A stretch of DNA of 28,180 nt from an uncultured Streptococcus sp. (lineage in GTDB: Bacteria > Bacillota > Bacilli > Lactobacillales > Streptococcaceae). Within the stretch, counting starts at the first letter, position 1. Each line of letters opens with the position of its first letter. A program made the position numbers and the translations under genes. This document shows positions 23,618-28,180 of the stretch, one piece after another. Below the pieces are notes generated by a model. It was not told the origin of the DNA and did not search any database. It saw nothing but the letters and a program-made list of their open reading frames with translations. The stretch is from assembly GCA_905373305.1 (NCBI GenBank), contig CAJPSM010000007.1, positions 1 through 28,180 on the forward strand, in the 5' to 3' direction.

Positions 23618-23626
23618 ATTATACCA
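23618..23626 (-). promoter_or_regulatory. Extended -10 promoter giving a leaderless dpnM transcript
   Basis: TGGTATAAT (23626-23618, minus strand) with no recognisable -35. The A of the dpnM ATG (23610) is 8 nt past the -10 box, the usual start-site position. This matches the published description of the DpnII operon promoter. Confidence 0.88.
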
Positions 23627-23708
23627 CAGACATGTAGCCATTAGTCCTATATTTTACCACTCTTTTTTATATTTCCTTCTAACCTATTTCATAAATTAAA
23701 ATCATAAA

Positions 23709-23751
23709 AACGCATAATATCAGGCATTCAAAAACCTTAATATTATGCGTT
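23709..23751 (-). terminator. Terminator downstream of typA-DUF3165
   Basis: A 12-bp perfect stem, AACGCATAATAT (23709-23720) with its complement (23740-23751), 19-nt loop, and T-run (TTTTTAT) on the minus strand. It also separates this unit from the dpnM promoter downstream. Confidence 0.72.
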
Positions 23752-23812
23752 TTATCAGGGAAAAATTTGCTAGATTTTCTCCTCAAATTGAGTCATTACC
23801 CAGCCTCTTCTA

Positions 23813-24067
23813 TTATCTTCTTTTACCCTTTTTTACAGGCATGAGCGTAATATCTCTCAAGCTAAAGTAGGCTAGAGCCAGCATGGCGATTGTGACAAAG
23901 AATTCTATCGGTAACTGGAAGATTTGCAAGATGGACAACATCAGCAAAATCAAGAGTGCAACAACTAAAAAGACCAAGATAACGATGTTGACTGTTCCTT
24001 TGATACTTTGAGGTGTCGCAAATACATAGAGTAGTAATAAGAGTATCCCTATGATTAAATAGACCAT
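23813..24067 (-). CDS. DUF3165 family small membrane protein
   Basis: This 84-residue protein is almost entirely hydrophobic: helices at about 3-17, 25-48 and 52-68, then a basic tail ending KKGKRR. This fits the streptococcal DUF3165 family usually found next to typA. Function unknown. It follows typA by 19 bp and is probably co-transcribed, with a terminator beyond it. Confidence 0.78.
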   Translation of the reverse strand: MVYLIIGILLLLLYVFATPQSIKGTVNIVILVFLVVALLILLMLSILQIFQLPIEFFVTIAMLALAYFSLRDITLMPVKKGKRR

Positions 24068-24086
24068 CTTTATCTCTTTCTAGCTG

Positions 24087-25928
24087 TTACTCAGCTGATT
24101 TTTTCTTTTTGTTAGCTTTCTCGCGCTCTGCCTTATTGAGGATTTGCTTACGCAAACGGATAGACTCAGGCGTTACTTCCATGTACTCATCGTCGTTCAA
24201 GAACTCAAGTGACTCTTCAAGGGTCAAGATACGAGGTGTCTTAATAACAGCAGTTTGGTCCTTGGTAGCTGAACGAACGTTGGTCATTTGTTTGGCCTTA
24301 GTGATGTTAACTGTCAAGTCATTCTCACGAGAGTTTTCACCGATGATCATTCCTTCATAAACTTCAGTACCTGGGTTGACGAAGATCGTACCACGTTCTT
24401 CGATAGACATGATTGAGTAAGTTGTTGCCTTACCAGCATCGATGGAAACGAGGGCACCACGGTGACGTCCACCAATTTCACCCGGAATCAATGGCAAGTA
24501 TTGGTCGAAGGTATGGTTCATGATACCGTAACCACGAGTCATTGACAAGAATTCAGTTGAATATCCGATCAAACCACGCGCAGGAACAAGGAAGACCAAA
24601 CGAGTTTGACCATTACCAGTTGAAATCATATCCAACATTTCACCCTTACGTTCAGAAAGGCTTTGAATAACAGATCCTTGGTATTCTTCTGGAGTGTCGA
24701 TTTGCACACGTTCAAATGGCTCACATTTAACACCGTCAATCTCTTTTACGATAACTTCTGGACGAGATACTTGAAGTTCATAACCCTCACGACGCATTGT
24801 TTCGATAAGGATTGACAAGTGCAATTCTCCACGTCCTGAAACAGTCCATTTATCTGGAGAGTCCGTTGGGTCAACACGAAGGGAAACGTCTGTTTGCAAT
24901 TCTGCCTGCAAGCGTTCTTCCACCTTACGAGAAGTCACCCATTTACCTTCTTTACCAGCAAATGGTGAATTATTTACCAAGAAGGTCATTTGAAGGGTTG
25001 GTTCATCGATGTGTAGGATTGGAAGAGCTTCAACTGCGTCTGTCGGAGTAATGGTTTCACCGACAAAGATGTCTTCCATACCTGAAACGGCAATCAAATC
25101 ACCCGCTTTGGCTTCTTGGATTTCACGACGTTCCAAACCAAAGAAACCGAAGAGTTTTGTAACACGAAAGTTCTTCGTTGTGCCGTCTAGTTTAGAAAGG
25201 GTAACTTGGTCCCCAACTTTCACACTACCACGGAAGACACGACCGATACCGATACGACCTACAAAGTCATTGTAGTCCAAAAGTGACACTTGGAACTGCA
25301 AAGGCTCATCTGAGTTGTCCACTGGCGCTGGGATATGGTCAATGATAGTATCAAAGATTGGCGCCATTGTTTTTTCTTGGTCAGCTGGATCATCTGACAA
25401 GGAAGATGTCCCGTTGATAGCTGAAGCATAAACAACTGGGAAATCAAGCTGGTCATCATCTGCGCCAAGCTCGATGAAGAGTTCCAAGACTTCGTCCACT
25501 ACTTCTGCTGGGCGAGCTGATGGTTTATCGATTTTATTAACAACCACAATTGGGACAAGGTCTTGTTCCAAGGCTTTTTTCAATACGAAACGAGTTTGTG
25601 GCATGGTTCCTTCGTAGGCATCTACGACCAAGACAACACCGTCAACCATTTTCATGATACGCTCAACTTCTCCACCGAAGTCCGCGTGCCCTGGTGTGTC
25701 CATGATATTGATACGAGTTCCGTTGTAAGCAACAGCTGTATTTTTAGCAAGGATGGTAATTCCACGCTCTTTTTCGATATCGTTTGAGTCCATAGCACGC
25801 TCTGCCAATTCAGTACGTGCATCAAGAGTTTCAGATTGTTTCAATAATTCGTCAACGAGGGTTGTTTTCCCGTGGTCAACGTGGGCGATAATCGCAATGT
25901 TACGGATATCTTCTCTTAATTTTGTCAT
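24087..25928 (-). CDS. typA: Ribosome-associated GTPase TypA/BipA
   Basis: This 613-residue translational GTPase binds ribosomes and supports ribosome assembly and stress adaptation. G1 is AHVDHGKT (15-22), G3 is DTPGHADFGG, and G4 is NKID. Domain II and EF-G-like III/V domains follow, then the TypA-specific C-terminal domain (GRHRGALVSIDAGKATTYSI). The tail is lysine-rich. Length fits the family. It is preceded by an extended -10 promoter, with GAGGCAATC before the ATG. Confidence 0.98.
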   Translation of the reverse strand: MTKLREDIRNIAIIAHVDHGKTTLVDELLKQSETLDARTELAERAMDSNDIEKERGITILAKNTAVAYNGTRINIMDTPGHADFGGEVERIMKMVDGVVLVVDAYEGTMPQTRFVLKKALEQDLVPIVVVNKIDKPSARPAEVVDEVLELFIELGADDDQLDFPVVYASAINGTSSLSDDPADQEKTMAPIFDTIIDHIPAPVDNSDEPLQFQVSLLDYNDFVGRIGIGRVFRGSVKVGDQVTLSKLDGTTKNFRVTKLFGFFGLERREIQEAKAGDLIAVSGMEDIFVGETITPTDAVEALPILHIDEPTLQMTFLVNNSPFAGKEGKWVTSRKVEERLQAELQTDVSLRVDPTDSPDKWTVSGRGELHLSILIETMRREGYELQVSRPEVIVKEIDGVKCEPFERVQIDTPEEYQGSVIQSLSERKGEMLDMISTGNGQTRLVFLVPARGLIGYSTEFLSMTRGYGIMNHTFDQYLPLIPGEIGGRHRGALVSIDAGKATTYSIMSIEERGTIFVNPGTEVYEGMIIGENSRENDLTVNITKAKQMTNVRSATKDQTAVIKTPRILTLEESLEFLNDDEYMEVTPESIRLRKQILNKAEREKANKKKKSAE

Positions 25929-25969
25929 GATTGCCTCTATTACTTTAAATTTTTATTTCTAACTGAACA

Positions 25970-25978
25970 ATTATACCA
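25970..25978 (-). promoter_or_regulatory. Extended -10 promoter for typA
   Basis: TGGTATAAT on the minus strand, with the same TGTGGTATAAT context as the dpnM and sugar-transferase promoters. No strong -35. Leader about 35 nt. Confidence 0.65.
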
Positions 25979-26087
25979 CAGTCTCACTCAAAAATCACAG
26001 TTCAGCTAAGTGTAAATGTTTTCACTCTACTTTTCTAGGCAAGGCAACTCTTTTCAAAGTCAGAGACTTATGATAAGATAAGCTGGT

Positions 26088-26813
26088 ATGCGTTTAGATA
26101 GATTATTAGCCCAAGAAAAGGTCAGTCGCAAGGCTATGAAACAGGCAATTCTGAAAAAAGAAATCCTAGTGGATGATTGTCCAGCTCGCTCCCTCGCTCA
26201 AAATGTCGATACAGGATTGCAAAAACTAGTCTTTCAAGGCCGGAAAATCCAAGGATACGAGCACAACTACCTCATGCTTCATAAGCCGGCTGGAGTGGTT
26301 ACAGCCAGCAAAGATCGCAATCTTCAAACCGTCATGGACCTAGTCCCTAAAAATATCCAGTCAGACCAACTCTACGCGATAGGCAGGCTAGACCGCGATA
26401 CGACAGGACTGCTCCTTATGACAGACAATGGACCTCTTGGTTTTCAACTCCTCCATCCTCAATATCATGTAGATAAAACTTACCAAGTCAAGGTTAATGG
26501 ACCGCTCTCATCCGACCATATCCAAAAGTTCAAAGATGGAATCGTCTTTTTAGATGGGACACTCTGCAAACCTGCCAAACTAGAAATTCTGTCCTCAAGT
26601 CCTTCCTCTAGCCAAGCCTCCATCACCATCTCTGAAGGAAAATTTCATCAGGTCAAGAAGATGTTTCTATCTGTCGGTGTCAAGGTGATCTCTCTCAAAC
26701 GAGTTCAGTTCGGTGATTTCACTTTAGACCCAGAACTAGCAGAAGGTCAATTCCGTCCCTTGAATCCAGAAGAATTAGAGATGATTAAAAAACACTTAGA
26801 GAAAAGTGGATAA
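26088..26813 (+). CDS. 16S rRNA pseudouridine synthase (RsuA family)
   Basis: This 241-residue protein has an N-terminal S4 RNA-binding domain (about 1-55: MRLDRLLAQEKVSRKAMKQA) and the pseudouridine synthase core. The catalytic aspartate D102 is in GRLDRDTTGLL. The LMLHKPAGVVTA and EGKFHQVKKMF motifs are those of RsuA/RluB/E/F enzymes. Size and S4 domain point to RsuA (16S U516), but RluE/F-type specificity cannot be excluded. There is little ribosome-site signal, and a TATGAT box ends only 13 bp before the ATG, so the leader is very short. It ends at a shared terminator. Confidence 0.9.
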   Translation: MRLDRLLAQEKVSRKAMKQAILKKEILVDDCPARSLAQNVDTGLQKLVFQGRKIQGYEHNYLMLHKPAGVVTASKDRNLQTVMDLVPKNIQSDQLYAIGRLDRDTTGLLLMTDNGPLGFQLLHPQYHVDKTYQVKVNGPLSSDHIQKFKDGIVFLDGTLCKPAKLEILSSSPSSSQASITISEGKFHQVKKMFLSVGVKVISLKRVQFGDFTLDPELAEGQFRPLNPEELEMIKKHLEKSG

Positions 26814-26816
26814 AAC

Positions 26817-26845
26817 AAAAAAAGCTTTATGTTTAAAGCTTTTTT
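26817..26845. terminator. Bidirectional terminator
   Basis: AAGCTTTA pairs with TAAAGCTT around TGTT, extended by A/T runs on both sides. It serves the convergent pseudouridine synthase gene and the small membrane protein gene. Confidence 0.82.
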
Positions 26846-26852
26846 ATCTTCT

Positions 26853-27080
26853 TTAACTCATATGTAAGATAATTCCAATAATCCAATTAAGAGCAGAAAG
26901 AACAATAGCTACAATAGCTATAATTTTTTCTGTTTTATAATCAAGCCCAGATTCTTTTTGACATGAGTTAGCTTCTATTATAGCAAGAGCTCCTAAAACA
27001 ATACCTACCACTGGAATCAAAAGACCAGCTACGATTGATAGGATACCTATATTACGTGAGGTTTTATTCTTTTCTTGCAT
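26853..27080 (-). CDS. Small two-helix membrane protein (DUF4190-like)
   Basis: This 75-residue ORF has two hydrophobic helices: about 11-33 (IGILSIVAGLLIPVVGIVLG) and 52-72. Between them is a short polar loop with a single cysteine. The arrangement, with GxxxLGALAI in the first helix, resembles DUF4190-type proteins; function is unknown. AAGGAG lies 9 bp upstream of the ATG and a TATAAT at 27113-27118 provides a promoter. It stands alone beside an AT-rich, repeat-bearing intergenic region. Confidence 0.72.
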   Translation of the reverse strand: MQEKNKTSRNIGILSIVAGLLIPVVGIVLGALAIIEANSCQKESGLDYKTEKIIAIVAIVLSALNWIIGIILHMS

Positions 27081-27118
27081 GTTTAAAAACTCCTTAAAAT
27101 TTGATCAAATTAATTATA

Positions 27119-27410
27119 CCTTACAAAGCAATTTTATCTATTGTATAGAAGATAACTAAAAATTTTTTTCGGCCAAAAAATCGTTAAAAATGTACATTAT
27201 TTACGTGAAAACTAAAAATTTTTTCAAATGTACATTTTTGTTTTTTACTTTGATAAATAAAAGTATTTTGCTATTTTTTGGCATTTTCGCTATAGCCCCT
27301 GTTCACTGAAAAGCTTTTTTTTTACTACAAATAACTAATTCAGTTGTATCAAGGGTTTTAGCCTTATCAAGTCAATTGTACATAAATTTTTAGTTTTTCA
27401 TATAAAAAAT
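27119..27410. repeat. AT-rich intergenic region with repeated AACTAAAAATTTTT and TGTACA motifs
   Basis: No gene is seen between 27081 and 27504. AACTAAAAATTTTTTT occurs directly at 27154 and again (AACTAAAAATTTTTTC) at about 27210, with an inverted copy (AAATTTTTAGTTTTTC) at 27384-27399. TGTACA palindromes lie beside two of these copies and between them (27191, 27229, 27378). A near-palindrome AACTAATTCAGTT is at about 27333-27345. The purpose is unknown; operator sites or a remnant origin-like or phage-derived region are possible. Confidence 0.55.
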
Positions 27411-27415
27411 ACAAC

Positions 27416-27449
27416 AAAGACCAAGCCACATTTTCATGGTTTGGTCTTT
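27416..27449 (-). terminator. Terminator after the type III res gene
   Basis: A 13-bp stem, AAAGACCAAGCCA with TGGTTTGGTCTTT (one G-U), 8-nt loop, and T-rich sequence following on the minus strand. It lies about 55 bp past the stop of the Res subunit gene. Confidence 0.7.
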
Positions 27450-27504
27450 CTAAACTTTCTTAAAAGGCCTGAGATAGTACCTTTTCTATCTTCGTAATGT
27501 TACT

Positions 27505-28180
27505 CTATTGAGAATCAATAACCTTCTTGATCATTCCAATTATCTCATTTTTTTTATTCTGCTGTTGGAATTTTACATTCAACCCTTCTTCTTTTAGAGC
27601 TTCAAAAAATCTTCTTGCACTTTCAATTCGGAGCTTTTCTTCTCCACGAATAGAGGTATCTTTATTGACATCTTTTGTCTCAATAATGAGGTTAATTTCT
27701 AGCTCACCATCATCCTTTTGAAGAACATACATAAAGTCTGGACTGGTCGTTCCGCCAAAGTATAAAGGCACTCTGATACTGCGACGAGGAATCTTCCCAA
27801 AGACGACAACTTCTTCAATGTTACTGCGCTCAATGTTTAACTTTTCTAAGTTAGAATCATAGACGAAACTATCATAAAGAAATTTTTCAGGAACGATTTT
27901 TGAATCATCTCTGTAGACACCGATATTTCCTTGGATAATATTTTCTCGAGGGGTGCCATCTAGATTTGTAAGAACGGTATCGCCTAGTCCAACATCCATT
28001 TTTTTGTAACTGAATCGATTAACGAAAGTCAGCTCAAGCCATTCCTGGTACTTACTAATAAAATTCGAAAGAGTTTTTTTATTGAAAAAATCATCTGGAA
28101 TCTTATTGCTTCCAGCGTACTCAGTAATGGCCTTATGAATGATTGTGATGGGCAGATTAGTTGCTTTATGGAGTCTCTTC
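27505..28180 (-). CDS. Type III restriction enzyme Res subunit, C-terminal part (partial)
   Basis: The reading frame is open from the stop at 27505 to the right edge, giving about 225 C-terminal residues. The Met at 27999 is internal, not a start. The segment SIRVPLYFGGTTSPDFMYVL followed by NLIIETKDVN is the PD-(D/E)xK nuclease core (D in SPDF, E and K in ETK) at the C terminus of type III Res proteins. In those proteins it follows a DEAD-type helicase, here outside the window. Res acts with a Mod methyltransferase and needs two inversely oriented sites. Mod should lie upstream, to the right of this window. Whether the rest of the gene is intact cannot be seen. Confidence 0.82.
   Translation of the reverse strand, partial: KRLHKATNLPITIIHKAITEYAGSNKIPDDFFNKKTLSNFISKYQEWLELTFVNRFSYKKMDVGLGDTVLTNLDGTPRENIIQGNIGVYRDDSKIVPEKFLYDSFVYDSNLEKLNIERSNIEEVVVFGKIPRRSIRVPLYFGGTTSPDFMYVLQKDDGELEINLIIETKDVNKDTSIRGEEKLRIESARRFFEALKEEGLNVKFQQQNKKNEIIGMIKKVIDSQ

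Noticed and set aside
27505..27999. Complete 164-aa gene
   Set aside because: The frame stays open to the window edge with continuous type III Res-like sequence, so this is an internal Met of a partial gene.
1..28180. CRISPR arrays, tRNA or rRNA genes, intact insertion sequences
   Set aside because: I saw no regularly spaced repeats, no tRNA- or rRNA-like sequence and no transposase. The T-boxes mimic tRNA-related signals but are leaders.

Overview
The window looks like a chromosomal segment of a mitis-group Streptococcus (S. mitis / S. pneumoniae neighbourhood). The reasons are low-GC Firmicute genes with typical Shine-Dalgarno sites and extended -10 promoters, a BOX-type repeat with the pneumococcal boxA core, a competence sigma-X (cin) box in front of a type IV prepilin peptidase, and a DpnII-type restriction locus directly after xpt-pbuX. 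Gene order differs from the S. pneumoniae reference as I remember it: trp sits next to the sugar-transferase pair, and typA follows dpn. S. mitis or a close relative is therefore more likely than a typical pneumococcus. This is inference.

Layout. 1-1.3 kb: a GNAT acetyltransferase divergent from cclA, the competence-pilus prepilin peptidase. 1.3-7.5 kb: the complete tryptophan operon trpEGDCFBA on the minus strand, with overlapping or nearly abutting genes. 7.5-9.6 kb: its control region, which contains a second complete tryptophan synthase beta gene (trpB paralogue) sandwiched between two tryptophan-type T-box attenuators. A perfect consensus sigma-A promoter drives the first attenuator, and a hairpin-rich element with inverted termini sits between the second attenuator and trpE. 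9.6-11.5 kb: a DegT-type aminotransferase and a polyprenyl-phosphate sugar-phosphate transferase. 11.7-15.2 kb: a heterodimeric ABC exporter with one degenerate ATP site, flanked by a truncated and a full BOX element. 15.4-16.5 kb: a DUF421/DUF3290 membrane pair, divergent from exoA and a VOC-family gene. 17.9-20.0 kb: a guanine-type riboswitch controlling xpt-pbuX.

20.1-23.6 kb is the main accessory block: a DpnII-like operon. It has a leaderless dpnM and a dpnA with two starts, both close to the pneumococcal genes. Two extra genes follow, an unrecognised AT-rich 267-residue protein and a 52-residue CxxC/CxxC zinc-ribbon-like protein. The last gene is a divergent DpnII-family endonuclease. 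All five genes overlap or are closely spaced, so this looks like a re-assorted or expanded R-M system.

23.8-28.2 kb: a DUF3165 protein and typA (minus strand), an rRNA pseudouridine synthase (plus strand), a small two-helix membrane protein, an AT-rich repeat-bearing intergenic stretch, and the C-terminal part of a type III restriction (Res) subunit running off the right edge. Two restriction systems therefore lie within about 8 kb, separated by housekeeping genes.
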